A DNA stretch of 64,000 bases from Bradyrhizobium sp. 186 (GTDB lineage Bacteria > Pseudomonadota > Alphaproteobacteria > Rhizobiales > Xanthobacteraceae). The notes beneath the pieces are model-generated. The model was not told the origin of the DNA. It searched no databases and saw nothing but the letters and a program-made list of their open reading frames with translations. The stretch is from positions 186,001 to 250,000 of the forward strand of contig NZ_CP082165.1 of NCBI RefSeq assembly GCF_023101685.1. The letters are read 5' to 3'. Position numbers and translations under genes: made by a program. Shown piece by piece: positions 1 to 11,200 of this stretch (the first letter of the stretch is position 1; each line of letters starts with the position of its first letter).

Positions 1-21
1 TGACGAACGGAACATGCTGCG

Positions 22-770
22 TTGCTGACGGAAGCACTCATGGACAAGTCGCCACTTGCCTTGGAAGGGGACAAAGTTCCGGCCGACCTCACGGAGGCCG
101 CGGATGCGGTCCGAGATCGGCCTTATGACGAGAAGGATACCAACAAGGCCTGGGAGTCCTTTTTAAGGTTCGGGGAAATCCAGCGTGACAACGCGCTGGT
201 GCGTGGCGTTATCGAGAAATCATGGCAGCGCAGCGCTCGGTCAGGCGTTGATGCGCGTTGCTATGGAAGCAATCTCACAACTCGCCGGACGACCTCTACA
301 AGCTGCGTCTCAAGAACGAAGATCTGCTTGGTTCGAGCGCGGAAACCTGCCGCCGTGTAGTTCGGGCCCTGGGAGATGCCGCCACGATGGTGGTTATCAC
401 CGATAGAAACGGCATCGTGCTCGACGTCGACGGCGATCGGCGAACTATCGATTCCGGACATGATATTCGTTTGGAGGTCGGCGCCGCGTGGGGTGAGACT
501 GTAACCGGCACAAACGGCATTGGCACCGCGCTTGTTACCGGCAAGCCGGTTCAGGTCCACGCAGCCGAGCATTTTGGCGAAGGCATCAAGGCATGGACGT
601 GCGTTGGCAGCCCAATCCGCAGCCCAATTGACGGGAGCATTATCGGCATCATCGATTTTTCCGGTCCTCAAGCGATTTTCCATCGGCACAACGTCGCCCT
701 GGCCGTGATCGCCGCCAATCACATCGCAGCAACCGCATTGTTGCTTTTCGAGCCGATCGGGGCGGAGGTC
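22..770 (+). pseudogene. AcoR-like sigma-54 activator remnant (N-terminal and GAF part only)
   Basis: This is a broken copy of the N-terminal sensor half of an acetoin-type sigma-54 enhancer-binding protein. The first frame carries a WESF..RFGEIQRDNALVRGVIEKSWQRS stretch like the start of the intact relative at 33863. A frameshift near 258-275 moves the reading to another frame, which holds a GAF domain with the shared patterns GETVTGTNGIGTAL, VQVHAAEHF and SPIDGSIIGIIDFSG. Homology stops around 770. The AAA+ ATPase and Fis helix-turn-helix domains are absent, so it cannot activate sigma-54 polymerase. The first ATG is at 40, but the gene may begin before the window. The family assignment is firm and the loss of function is clear from the sequence. 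Confidence 0.8.
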
Positions 771-877
771 GGGAAGTTGCGGCGTTTTGCCCTCGTTAGA
801 TGGATGCGCCGTCTAAGTGCGGATTTCGACCGGCCTTCACAACCAAGCGCGTTTTGCCGCGGGAAACCAAATTGAGG

Positions 878-1003
878 TCATGCCTGGCTGCGCGAGTTCG
901 AGGATTTCCGCCGCACCGGAAACAGGCCCCAGTGAGAATAGCTGATCCATTCATCGTGAGCGACCGCGGACGGAGAGCGTGATGCGTTTACCGTCGACTT
1001 CAT
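878..1003 (-). CDS. 41-codon ORF with a strong ribosome binding site; probable gene-start remnant
   Basis: A short minus-strand reading frame starts at ATG 1003 and is preceded by AAGGAGACAACC, a near-perfect Shine-Dalgarno sequence at good spacing. It encodes 41 residues starting MKSTVNASRSPSAVAHDEW and stops at 878. I do not recognise the product. It lies divergent from nothing intact but next to the AcoR-like remnant, where the regulated gene of such activators often lies, so it may be the 5' end of a lost target gene. It could also be a chance frame, since only the start signal argues for it. Confidence 0.3.
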   Translation of the reverse strand: MKSTVNASRSPSAVAHDEWISYSHWGLFPVRRKSSNSRSQA

Positions 1004-1117
1004 GGTTGTCTCCTTGTTATGCAAACATTTCTCGGGCAAGAGACGACCAAACCGTCACCATTAAAATCTTGTTTAGCAAGGGAAAAAAGTACCAGCTCGT
1101 TCAGCAACTGCGTCTCA

Positions 1118-1690
1118 TCAAGAGGGCCAATGTCCCGGTTGGGGCCAAAAGTCGCTGTTAGCCGAGAGTAACGGTTGGCGTGAAATCGGAAGCATTCGAC
1201 GCAACGTATTATCTCGAAGGACCTAATGATGTAGAATCGCAGCGCTCGCATGCAGTGCAGCCAAGATCGGAATGCAATGTGCAATCCATTCGTGGACATC
1301 CTACAAGGATCGGGCAAGGCTTTGATCGGCCGATAAAGGGGAAGCGATTTCGAACAGTCCAAAGATCGGCAATGGGTGCCCGCGAATAAATTGCGTCAGG
1401 ATGCCGAGAATAGGCACTGCGAAAAGCAAGACATAGAGCGCGTAATGCGCGATTGTCGATGCCCGCTTCTCGCATACTCCGAGATGCGTTTGTTCAGGAA
1501 TGGGTTGTTGGTCGATTAGCCGCCATGCCAGACGCGGTAGCAAAATCATGAGAACGGTCAGCCCCATGCACATGTGAACTGTGGAGCCAACTTCACCAAG
1601 CGCACCTCGCAGCAACAAATCGCCATAGGTTCCCAGAAGCCAAGAGGCAAGCACGAGCAAGGCCGTCATCCAATTTGGCGCAAGCGCCAA
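1118..1690 (-). pseudogene. Cytochrome b561-family protein, two in-frame amber stops
   Basis: The product is a four-helix b561-type cytochrome, a membrane di-heme electron carrier. The helices can be read in order: NWMTALLVLASWLLGTYG, then HMCMGLTVLMILLPRLAWRL, then HYALYVLLFAVPILG, and after a TAG at 1301-1303 the same frame continues DVHEWIAHCIPILAALHASAAILHH. A second TAG at 1223-1225 follows, then VLRDNTLRRMLPISRQP, the usual family end, and TGA at 1118. The heme-ligand histidines are all present. The readable start is TTG at 1690, and upstream the frame closes with TAA. There is no frameshift, only two amber codons 26 codons apart, so decay is recent. No promoter is evident. Confidence 0.75.
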
Positions 1691-1952
1691 TGCCCATACC
1701 GGCCGCTGTTATTGCACCTTTGCATTTCAATCCAATTCCGATTGCATCCGCGCCTGGAGGCCATTTGGCACTTTCGAAACCTCAAGAGCTGTGCGCCACA
1801 ACGTCCATTAAGATTGTGCAATCGTGAATTAAGCAAATCGTCGGAACTGAGAGCCCATAAGTCGAACATTAAACTCGAATTTAGTTGAGCTGACGGAGGT
1901 TGGGTGATGTTCGTCGTGGCGCGAAATCCAAGCCAATCTGGAACTGCGCCCG

Positions 1953-2522
1953 ATGACCCAACCCCGCCTTCTTGGCCTCTCCGGTAGCCTGCGCCGGGCT
2001 TCCAACAGCACCGCTGTGCTTCGCGGTCTCCAGGACGCGCTTGCGCCCAAGGCTCGGCTCGACATTTTTTCCTTGCACGGGCTGCCGCTCTACAACGAGG
2101 ATGACGATGGCGAGCACGCGCCGGAATCGGTGCGCGCCCTGCGTTCGGCCATCGAGACAACGGATGGCGTGGTCATGGTCTCGCCCGAGTACAATCACGG
2201 CATGTCCGGCGTCCTGAAGAACTCGCTCGACTGGGCCTCCCGGCCTTATGGACGTTCGGTGCTGAGGGGCAAGCCGGTACTGACGATCACGGCCTCGCCC
2301 GCCTTCACTGGTGGCGTGCGTGCACAGCAGCAGATGAACGAGACACTCGCATCGATTCCGGTACGCCCTGTGCTTCGGCCCCAGATCGTGATCGGGAGCG
2401 TGCATGAGAAGGTTCGCGACGGGCGCCTCGTCGACGAAGCCACGCTGCGCTTTGCGCTGGCGGGCGTCGATGACCTCCTCGAGGAGATCCGGGCTGCGCG
2501 CTTTGTTCGAGCGGCAGCCTGA
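1953..2522 (+). CDS. NAD(P)H-dependent FMN reductase family protein
   Basis: This 189-residue flavodoxin-fold protein belongs to the NADPH-dependent FMN reductase family (ChrR/YieF-like). These cytoplasmic enzymes reduce FMN, quinones, chromate or azo compounds with NAD(P)H. The FMN phosphate loop SGSLRRASNS is at residues 10-19. The SPEYN motif at 77-81 and LKNSLDW at 88-94 complete the flavin site. Length is normal for the family. The ATG at 1953 matches the usual N-terminus, which begins a few residues before the first strand, although the upstream ribosome binding site is weak. It stands alone between decayed genes, so its physiological substrate cannot be read from context. Confidence 0.85.
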   Translation: MTQPRLLGLSGSLRRASNSTAVLRGLQDALAPKARLDIFSLHGLPLYNEDDDGEHAPESVRALRSAIETTDGVVMVSPEYNHGMSGVLKNSLDWASRPYGRSVLRGKPVLTITASPAFTGGVRAQQQMNETLASIPVRPVLRPQIVIGSVHEKVRDGRLVDEATLRFALAGVDDLLEEIRAARFVRAAA

Positions 2523-2645
2523 ACGTGACGGCCATTACGCCGCTGCCTGGTGGCGATGTGCGTGTCGCCTATTGGCACGTAGTGTTGCAAACTCCTAAAA
2601 TGTCGGGGCACAGGCTATACGGCGCCGGCTTGAGGAAGATCCGAA

Positions 2646-3044
2646 ATGGAGATACACCGCACGATTTTGTCGATCGCGGCGGCGGCACTCGCCGTCACTA
2701 TGGGCGCGGACGCGCAGGAGAGAAGCTCAAATCTCTCGCCTCAGGTGCTGCAGGAAATTGCGAAGGTCGAGGCCGAGATTGACCTCATCGAAGCGCAAGC
2801 GATCGAACGGCTTGCGGCGCCGCCGGACAATCAGATCCAGCGAGTGCCGGCGATCATCTGGATTTCTACGGATATGGCACCCTGGCCACTGGCGCGACAA
2901 TACAGCACGTCGGAACGACCGATTTCTACAAAATTACTCCCGACGCGGCTCATGGCGGAGCGACGGCAGCCGAAACCGTCGAGATTCTGGGTGTGTTTAA
3001 CCTCAACACGAGCGCGGGATCGAACGCCGACGGCTGCCGTCTAG
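2646..3044 (+). pseudogene. Chimeric remnant: cytochrome c peroxidase-like start joined to RTX-type tail
   Basis: The frame opening at ATG 2646 encodes a clear signal peptide (about residues 1-23, ending near GADAQ) and then VEAEIDLIEAQ and LAAPPDNQIQR, which resembles the region preceding the first heme motif in MauG/cytochrome c peroxidase-like proteins. No CxxCH follows. From about 2840 another frame reads AGDHLDFYGYGTLATGATIQ and, further on, VEILGVFNLNT, which resembles the terminal beta segment of RTX/calcium-binding proteins. The two fragments meet at 2835-2845, which suggests a deletion fusing unrelated genes. The peroxidase assignment rests on a short stretch and the RTX one on pattern resemblance. 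Confidence 0.45.
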
Positions 3045-3549
3045 CCCGGGCTCGTTTCATGAAGGCGAGCACGTCCTTGTTCGTTTGTGCGCGTGCTCCG
3101 CTGCTTGAGGGCGCCGCCGGCTTCAAGACAGTCCCGGCGGCTTGGTCATCATTGATCTGCGGGGATGCCGGGCGCTTGCCGCGTGGGGGCTGCCCGGCCG
3201 GCGAGGGTTTCGCTCCTTGCGGTGACTTCGGCCGGGGCTTGATCGGCAGCCGTGGGGCAGGCCTTGCCCGGGGGCCGGGACGGTCAATTCCCCGTTCCAC
3301 CTCAGCGCGCTTGCGCCAGACCGTCGACGACAGTGTGACGCTCAGTGGTTTTCCGCCTCTGGCGGTCAGCCCGGCGGCGGTCAATACCCTGATCATGTCT
3401 CGCCAGCCCATGCCACGCCGTTCGGCAGCATCGAACCAGACCAAGTGTCCGGCCACCAATTGCGACAGCTTCTTCCGGCCTCCGCCAGGAAGATGAAAGT
3501 CCTCCATCACGGCTTTCAGGCCGGATTCCAGTTCTCTGTTACTCGCCAT
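2950..3549 (-). CDS. Conserved hypothetical protein with putative DNA-binding N-terminus
   Basis: The product is 199 residues from ATG 3549, chosen because GGGAGAG lies just upstream and because the reading further upstream has unrelated composition. Residues 1-85 are helical and include ELESGLKAVMEDFHLPGGG, WRDMIRVLTAAGLT and GKPLSVTLSSTVWRKR, a layout like the small helix-turn-helix proteins carried by plasmids and integrative elements. The remainder is a Pro/Arg-rich basic linker (RPGPRARPAPRLPIKPRPK) and a short helical end. The C-terminus runs over the chimeric remnant on the other strand, so the original end may have been replaced. I cannot name the family and no function is assigned. 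Confidence 0.5.
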   Translation of the reverse strand: MASNRELESGLKAVMEDFHLPGGGRKKLSQLVAGHLVWFDAAERRGMGWRDMIRVLTAAGLTARGGKPLSVTLSSTVWRKRAEVERGIDRPGPRARPAPRLPIKPRPKSPQGAKPSPAGQPPRGKRPASPQINDDQAAGTVLKPAAPSSSGARAQTNKDVLAFMKRARARRQPSAFDPALVLRLNTPRISTVSAAVAPP

Positions 3550-3731
3550 TTTGATCTCTCCCATGCCGACGAGAGATAGGAAGCCAGATTGTCCTCTGCA
3601 AAACTCTTCTTTTTTATGCAGCTGAAAGCAGAGGATTGCAGAACTCACACCTGTGCATCTGCCTTGATGCTGTAGGAAACACTCCCAATTTGAAGCCATC
3701 AGCGAGATTGTTTATCCCGTGCGCGAAACCT

Positions 3732-4829
3732 CTATTTGCGCCGTCCCAATAGCGGAGCGAGCAGTGCCACGAGTTCGGCTTGCCGATGCACGCCGGTCTT
3801 TGCAAAAATGCTCTTGAGTTGGCTTCTGCCGGTTTCCTTGGCGATGCCCAACTGCTCTGTAACCATTTCGAGCGATTCGCCCGAAGCCAGTCGCGCCGCG
3901 AGGCGGGCCTTGGCCTCGCTCAGTCCGAAGGCTGCCCGTAGCGCTGCCTGTGGCGGCTGGGAGGTATCGTCTGGATCAATCAGAATAACGACGGCCTGGC
4001 AATCCGCGAGTGCGTTTGCAGTCATGCTTGCAAGCTTTGTTGGGTATGCAAACAGGGGTCTTCGGCCAGTCCGGGGTAGAGGCACTGGCGGTGAGAGACC
4101 GCCGCCAATACGTCGCCACAGCAAATCATGAAGGGCGCGCTCCAATGCGGTGGTGGCACCCCTGTCTTTCGCGACCAATTTCCTTTTCGTGATCCGAATG
4201 TCTCCGGTAAGAAGCCGCTCTGCTGAGGGATTAGCCTTGAAGGCTTCGCCCATCCGATTGATCAACACCACGGCGGTACCGCTGACTTCGAATGCGTCAA
4301 GTGCTCCATTTGTTGCGGCGCACCCCATAGCGCGAGCAAGAGCTGCACTTCCCGCAAGACGGCTCGACAACAGTGCAAGTTGGCCTTTTTCCGTTTCCGA
4401 GAATGGGCCTTGCTCGATCGTGCGCTGGAGTGACAGACACCACAAGTCGTCCCCACAAGCGACCCCGACGCCCGCAAACCACCGCAAGCCGTGTGGGGCC
4501 AGAAACTCCTGGTAATACGGATGGCGTTTTATTTGATTAGCGCTTGAAATATCGAGATCGTCAGCCACGCCTCGTTGCATCATGATGTCGATGCCCCGAT
4601 TGCGCTCATCCCGCAGATACCATTGTTGCCCAAAATACGTGTCGGCCGACTCACTCATTCGTTCTGTGAAGGGTACGTTGGGAATCAAGCCGCCTTTGAT
4701 GGGAAGAAGAATAGCTCCGAAACTCTCAGTGAGAGCAGTTGCGGTATCCAGAGCCTTCACCCATGAGGCGGGATCGAGAGCAGCATCGGCGAAAGCCCGC
4801 TCAACAGGCTCAAGATTCCAGTCCGGCAT
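3732..4829 (-). CDS. LuxR-type helix-turn-helix transcriptional regulator
   Basis: This 365-residue protein has a C-terminal LuxR/FixJ-type DNA-binding domain at about residues 300-360, seen in AAFGLSEAKARLAARLASGE and TEQLGIAKETGRSQLKSIFA, followed by KTGVHRQAELVALL. The N-terminal 280 residues look like a PAS/GAF-like sensor fold without a receiver domain or a membrane segment. The start ATG at 4829 fits the homologous beginning (WNLEPVERAFADAALDP). It is transcribed divergently from the giant adhesin-like gene at 5257, with 427 bases between them, so control of that gene is a reasonable but untested guess. The signal is unknown. Confidence 0.75.
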   Translation of the reverse strand: MPDWNLEPVERAFADAALDPASWVKALDTATALTESFGAILLPIKGGLIPNVPFTERMSESADTYFGQQWYLRDERNRGIDIMMQRGVADDLDISSANQIKRHPYYQEFLAPHGLRWFAGVGVACGDDLWCLSLQRTIEQGPFSETEKGQLALLSSRLAGSAALARAMGCAATNGALDAFEVSGTAVVLINRMGEAFKANPSAERLLTGDIRITKRKLVAKDRGATTALERALHDLLWRRIGGGLSPPVPLPRTGRRPLFAYPTKLASMTANALADCQAVVILIDPDDTSQPPQAALRAAFGLSEAKARLAARLASGESLEMVTEQLGIAKETGRSQLKSIFAKTGVHRQAELVALLAPLLGRRK

Positions 4830-5256
4830 CCGTATTTCCCCGGTACTCCCGGCCGAGGAACTGAAGTCAGCATCCCGCCAGACCGAAAGCTACTTGCGGA
4901 CGAGTTTAGCGATAAATCATAGGCTGTCTAACCCAAACGGGTCGAGACGCCGGAAATCAAAGCTGGTTTAATACGCTATGGTCTATTTTTCATTTCGCAT
5001 TGATTTTAGGGGGAGGCCAAGGGCGACGTCCCGAGCCGATACAGTAGCGGATGCGAGAATGGCACGCTCTCGTGCTTGAACGGTTGGACGCAAGCCTAGT
5101 CTACTTCGTAGCGGGAGTTCTTGAGCAATTTAGGCGCTCGACGCGAGTTGCGCCTGCCATCACTGCGATGGCAGACAAGATTTTTAAACAATAAGAGGGC
5201 GACGGCAAACCCCCAAGGACACCACGTTTTGTCTGAGCCAATTTTTGGAGGGGATT
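4830..5256. other. Divergent intergenic region (LuxR regulator / giant adhesin)
   Basis: No convincing gene lies here. The region is locally AT-richer (4965-5010 and 5175-5190) than the flanking coding DNA, which suits divergent promoters. I could not fix a -35/-10 pair with confidence. The last bases hold the GGAGGGG ribosome binding site (5247-5253) of the giant gene. Confidence 0.5.
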
Positions 5257-8200
5257 ATGTCTGTCAAAAAAGCCGCGCTCACCGGATTAGCAACTGACTC
5301 CGGCACGGCAGGTGATTTTATCACCAACGATAATACGCTTGTTTTCAGTGGCACTGATAAGGATACCGGTGCGAGCGTTCTCGGCATCTGGATTATCGGC
5401 GGAACTTACGTTTCGCGCACATTAATCGGGACGGTAAATCTCGCGTCGGGACAAACGAGCTGGACCTTTGATTTCTCCGGGACCGCTCTCGCCGACGGCA
5501 ACTACACAATCACTTTGACGGACGGAGCGACAAGCGGCTCAACCATCCTGAACACGAAGGCTGTTACAGTCGACAACACCGCGCCAACCATTTCCACGAT
5601 AACAACGTCCGGTTCTGGAATTGCAAGCGGAAACGGCACGCTGAAAGTGGGTGACATCGTTTCGTTTACGGTCACTTTCGGTGAGACCGTGATAGTGAAC
5701 ACTTCGGGCGGAACTCCAACGCTTGCCTTGAATGACGGCGGGATCGCGGCTTATACGAGCGGGTCTGGTAGCAATACGTTGACTTTCAAATACACGGTTG
5801 CGGCCGGCCAGAACGCCTCCGACCTCAGTTTGGCGGTCACCAGCGCACTCAACCTCAATGGTTCGACCATCAAGGACACGGCCGGTAATAACGCCGTACT
5901 GACCGGCGCAAATAGTTTTAATCCGGTTGGGACCCTTGTTATCGACACGGCCGCGCCAGCCGTTTCTTCGGTCGCCGCCTCGGGTCCCGGAATCACTAGC
6001 GGCAACGGAGACCTGAACGCTGGGAAGATCGTCACGTTGACGGTCAATTTCAGCGAGACAGTTACGGTCAGCGGTCCTGGCAGCAAAGTTCCCAGCCTGT
6101 CGCTGAACGACGGCGGGATTGCGACCTTCGTCGGCGGTTCTGGCACAAATGCGCTGACCTTTAGCTATACAGTTGCCGCCGGACAGGACACGGCTGACTT
6201 GACGGTGACAGCGTTCAATTTGAACGGCTCGAGCGTTCGAGATAGGGTCGGGAACAACGCCAATACGAGCGGAGCTGTCAACAACCCTTCGGGTATATTG
6301 CATATTGACACGTCTGCGCCTGCAGCGCAGGCGACATCCGATCTGGCTGCGGCATCCGACTCCGGCTTTTCGAGCACTGATAATATCACGAAGCAAACAA
6401 CGCCGACGTTCACGGGCACGGCTGAAAGCGGCAGCACCGTAACCATCTTCAGCGACGGCGTTGCGGTCGGAACGGGGGTCGCCGTTGGCGGCACCTACAC
6501 GATTGCAACGGCGACATTGTCGAACGGGACGCACAACATCACAACCAGGGCGACTGACGCAGCAGGAAATACGAGCGCGGCTTCGAGCGCGTTGTCTGTG
6601 ACAATCGATTCGGTTGCTCCAAATGCACCGGCAATCACTCAGGTCACGGACAACGTTTTGCCAGTGACTGGTACCGTGGCGAATGGCGGAAGCACTGACG
6701 ACACCACTCCGACGGTACACGTTGTACTGACCGGCACCAATGCCGTAGCGGGCGACGCTTTACAGCTCTTCAACGGTGCCACTGCCTTGGGTGCCGCTGT
6801 GACGTTGTTGGACGCCGACATCACCAATGGTTTTGTGGATATTACGACGTCGCCTTTGAGCGCGGGCAACTACAGCTTAAATGCAAAAATTACTGACATC
6901 GCGGGCAATGTGAGCAATGTCTCGAGCAACTACGCAGTGACGGTGGCGACTAATGCCTCGCCCACTGGGTCGGTAACGGTCTCCGGCACGCCGACGGAAG
7001 ATCAGACGCTGACGGCATCGAACACGCTGGCGGACGCCGATGGTCTGGGATCGATCAGCTACCAATGGCAGAGCGACGGTGTCGATATTGGTGGGGCGAC
7101 GGGTACGACTTACATGTTGGGCGATGCCGATGTCGGGCACACGGTCGACGTTGTGGCGACCTACACCGACGGGCATGGCATGCTGGAAAGCGTGAGCAGT
7201 GCTCCGACTTCAACGGTGGCAAACGTCAACGATGCGCCGACGGGCGGGGTAACGATCACCGGGACGATTGCAGAGGATCAAGTTATTACGGCCGACACCT
7301 CTACGTTGGCGGATGCGGACGGGCTTGGGCCACTGCACTACGTCTGGCAGCGCTCGATGGGCGGCGGCTGGACGCCCAGCAATATCGGCTCCGACCAGGC
7401 GACCTATACGCTCGGCGATGTCGACGTTGGCGCGCAAATTCGTGTACTTGTCTTTTATACGGACGGCCATGGTACGCCGGAGCAGCTGGTCGGTGGACCG
7501 ACGGCCGCGGTTGCCAACGTCAACGACAACCCGGTGCTGACGAATGTCGGGCCGACGGCGTCGAGCACCGAGCAGGTTCTGGCACTGCTCGACATCGACG
7601 CGACGGCTTTCGACGCTGATTTTGCTGCTCTCAATGGCGGTGCCGGAAACTACGCAGGCGGCAATTTATCGATTGTTCGAAACGGTGGGGTCAACACGGA
7701 GGATTCTTTCAGTTTCGACACCACCGGTGCAAATTTTACGGTGAACGGCAATCCGTTTCAATCGGGCACGCTTCAGTCTGCTGGGTTAACCTTTGCGACC
7801 TTCAATAATACGACCGTGGGTGTTCCAGGCGGTCATTTTTTCGTTCAGTTCACAAGCACGGAGACTGCCGCAACGACGGCACTCGTCAACGATGTGCTGC
7901 GTCACATTACCTATGCAAACAAGAGCGATAGCCCGCTGTCCAGCGTTGAACTCCTCTACGTATTTCAGGATGCTCAGTTCGGCGCAGGCCAGACGATCAC
8001 AGTCAATATCGCGCCGGTCAATGATGCGCCGGTGGCGACGCCAGTCACCTTGGCGTCGGGAACGGAAGACACGGTCTACACCATCAACGCGGCGACGCTG
8101 CTGGCCAATGTCACCGACGTCGATGGACCGCCGCTGTCGATCTCCGCGGTGAGCGTGGCAACCGGCGGCGGAGCGATTGTCGACAACCACGACGGCACCT

Positions 8201-11200
8201 GGACCTATACACCGGCGGCCGGGTACACCGGTTCGGTAACATTCAGTTACACCGCTTCGGATGGCTCGCTGTCGGCGAGTTCGACCGCCAGCCTCAACCT
8301 CGTAGCCGGCGCCAACCATCCGCCTGTCATCAGTTCGAACGGTGGCGGCGCCACGGCTGCGGCCAGCGTGGCGGAGAACTCGACGGCGGTAACGACGGTT
8401 GCGGCGAGCGACCCGGACGCGGGGGCGACGCTAAGCTATACCATCGTCGGCGGAGCGGATGCCGGCAAGTTCACGATCAATAGCACGACCGGCGCGCTCG
8501 CCTTCCTTGCGGCGCCGAACTTCGAGGCGCCGACCGATGCCGGCGGCAACAACGTCTATGACGTGACGGTGCAGGCTTCCGACGGTCTCGGCGGCACCGA
8601 CAGCCAGGCGATCGCGGTGACGGTGACCAACGTCAACGAGGCGCCGGTCGTCGCGGCCGGCCAGACCTTCAGCGTTCCGGAGAATACCACAGCGGTAGGT
8701 ACTGTTGCGGCGAGCGACCAAGATGTCGGGTTGTTTCACTCGATCGTCTATTCGCTCGATGCGGACACGGTCGACAACAATCTCTTCTCGATCGATGCCC
8801 CGACGGGTGCGTTGTCGTTCAGGTCGGCGCCCGATTTTGAAACCGACACGCACATGCTACCGACGCACCTGCCATACCCCGGATACACCGTGATCGTTCG
8901 GGTTTCGGATGGGACGAACGCCACACTGACGACGACCCAGAATGTCGTGGTTACGGTCACGGACGTCAACGAGGCGCCTGTCATCAGCTCGAACGGCGGC
9001 GGCGCCACGGCCACGCTCAGCGCGGCGGAGAACAGCACGGTGGTAACGAGCGTGGTGGCGAGCGACCCGGATGCGGGGGCGGCGCTGAGCTATACCATTG
9101 TGGGCGGGGCGGATGCCGGCAAGTTCACCATCGACAGCACGACGGGGGCGCTGGCCTTTGCTACCGCGCCGAACTTCGAGGCGCCGACCGACGCCGGCGG
9201 CAACAACGTCTACGACGTGACGGTGCAGGCCTCCGACGGCCTCGGCGGCACCGACAGTCAGGCGATCGCGGTGAGCGTGACGAACGTCACGGGCAATGTT
9301 GTGGGTGACGCCGGCGACAACGTTCTCACAGGAACCGCTGAGGAAGATACGGTCAGTGGGCTTGGGGGCAATGACACGCTGATCGGGCTGGCTGGCAGCG
9401 ATACGCTTGATGGCGGCGCTGACAACGATCTGCTGCGTGGCGGGGCCGGGGTTGACACGTTTATCGGCGGCAGCGGGATCGATACAGTAGATTTTTCCCA
9501 GGATTCTGCTGAGGGCGGCACTTTCCGTGCTGTTGTTGATCTCGGGCAGGGATTGGCCCGGGACGGCTTCGACAATCTTGAGACGCTGTCCGGCATCGAG
9601 AACGCTATCGGCACCAACTTCAATGACAGTTTCACGGGTGATGCCGGTGCGAACACCTTTACGGGCCTCGACGGCAACGACCAGTTTTCCGGCCGTGACG
9701 GCAACGACACGTTGCTCGGCGGTGCCGGCGCCGACCAATTCTTTGAAGGCCGGTTCGGTGGCGGCTCTGATGGAGACGATTTCATCGATGGCGGAGCTGG
9801 ACAGGATACGCTTCAGATAGGCAACGATATAGGCGAAAACGTTTTTGTTGACCTTGCAGCGGGGGTTGCGACTGGAACGACTGTTGGTAACGACACGCTG
9901 ATCTCAATCGAGAACGTCCTCACCAATGCGGGCAATGACACGATCCTCGGAAATGGCGCCGACAACATCCTGTTTGCAGGCTTTGGGGCCGATCAGCTCG
10001 ATGGACGGGGCGGCAACGACCAGCTGCTTGGGTATCTTGGAACAGATACGCTTATCGGCGGTGCTGGCAATGACATCATCGACGGCGGAGCGGATGCGGA
10101 CACGGCGGTTTATTCCGGCAATCGATCGAACTACAACGTCTCGCTAAACGCGGACGGCAGCTATTCCATTATTGATACGCGGCCTAGCTCCCCTGATGGC
10201 AACGACACAGTTTCTAATGTGGAGTTGTTTCAGTTCGCGGACCAAACAGTTGCAGTCGCTCAGATCCTCAATCACGATCCGGCGATCAGCTCGAACGGTG
10301 GCGGCTCCACGGCCACGGCCAGCGTGGCGGAGAACGGTACCGCGGTGACCACGGTGGTGGCGAGCGACCCCGATGCCGGGGCGACGCTGAGCTATTCGAT
10401 CGTCGGCGGGGCGGATGCTGCCAAGTTCACCATCGACAGCGCGACCGGCGCGCTCGCCTTTGCAACGGCACCGAACTTCGAGGCGCCGACCGATGCCGGC
10501 GGCAACAATGTCTACGACGTGACGGTACAGGCCTCCGACGGCCTCGGCGGCACCGACAGCCAGGCGATCGCGGTGACGGTGACCAACGTCAACGAGGCGC
10601 CTGTGATCAGCTCGAACGGCGGCGGCGCCACGGCTGCGGTCAGCGTGGCGGAGAACGGTACCGCGGTGATCACGGTGGTGGCGAGCGACCCGGATGTCGG
10701 GGCGACGCTGAGCTATTCGATCGTCGGTGGGGCGGATGCCGCCAAGTTCACCATCGACAGCACGACCGGCGCGCTCGCCTTTGCCACCGCGCCGAACTTC
10801 GAGGCGCCGAGCGATGCCGGCGGCAACAACGTCTATGACGTGACGGTGCAGGCTTCCGACGGCCTCGGCGGCACCGACAGCCAGGCGATCGCGGTGACGG
10901 TGACCAACGTTAACGAGGCGCCGGTTGTGACGGCGGGCAACACGCTTAGCTATGCAGAGAATCAGGCGGCGGTGGCTATTTCCGCTGCAGCTACCGTGAC
11001 CGATACTGATTCTGCGGATTTTAACGGCGGCTCGTTAACGGTCACCTTTGCGGCAAATGGGACCGCGGCGGATCAGCTGACGATCCAGAATCAGGGTGCA
11101 GGCGTCGGTCAGATCGGCGTCAGCGGCAGCAATGTGACGTATGGTGGCGCAGTGATCGGTACCCTAGCGGGTGGCGCTAACGGTGCCGATCTGGTCGTCA

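Noticed and set aside
1020..1080. Possible sigma-54 promoter ahead of the 41-codon ORF (TGGTCGTCTCTTGC on the minus strand)
   Set aside because: The spacing between GG and GC is one base too short, which abolishes function in known promoters.
1223..1303. Pyrrolysine coding at the two TAG codons in cytochrome b561
   Set aside because: No pyl genes or insertion context are seen, b561 proteins are not known to use it, and the region is rich in pseudogenes.
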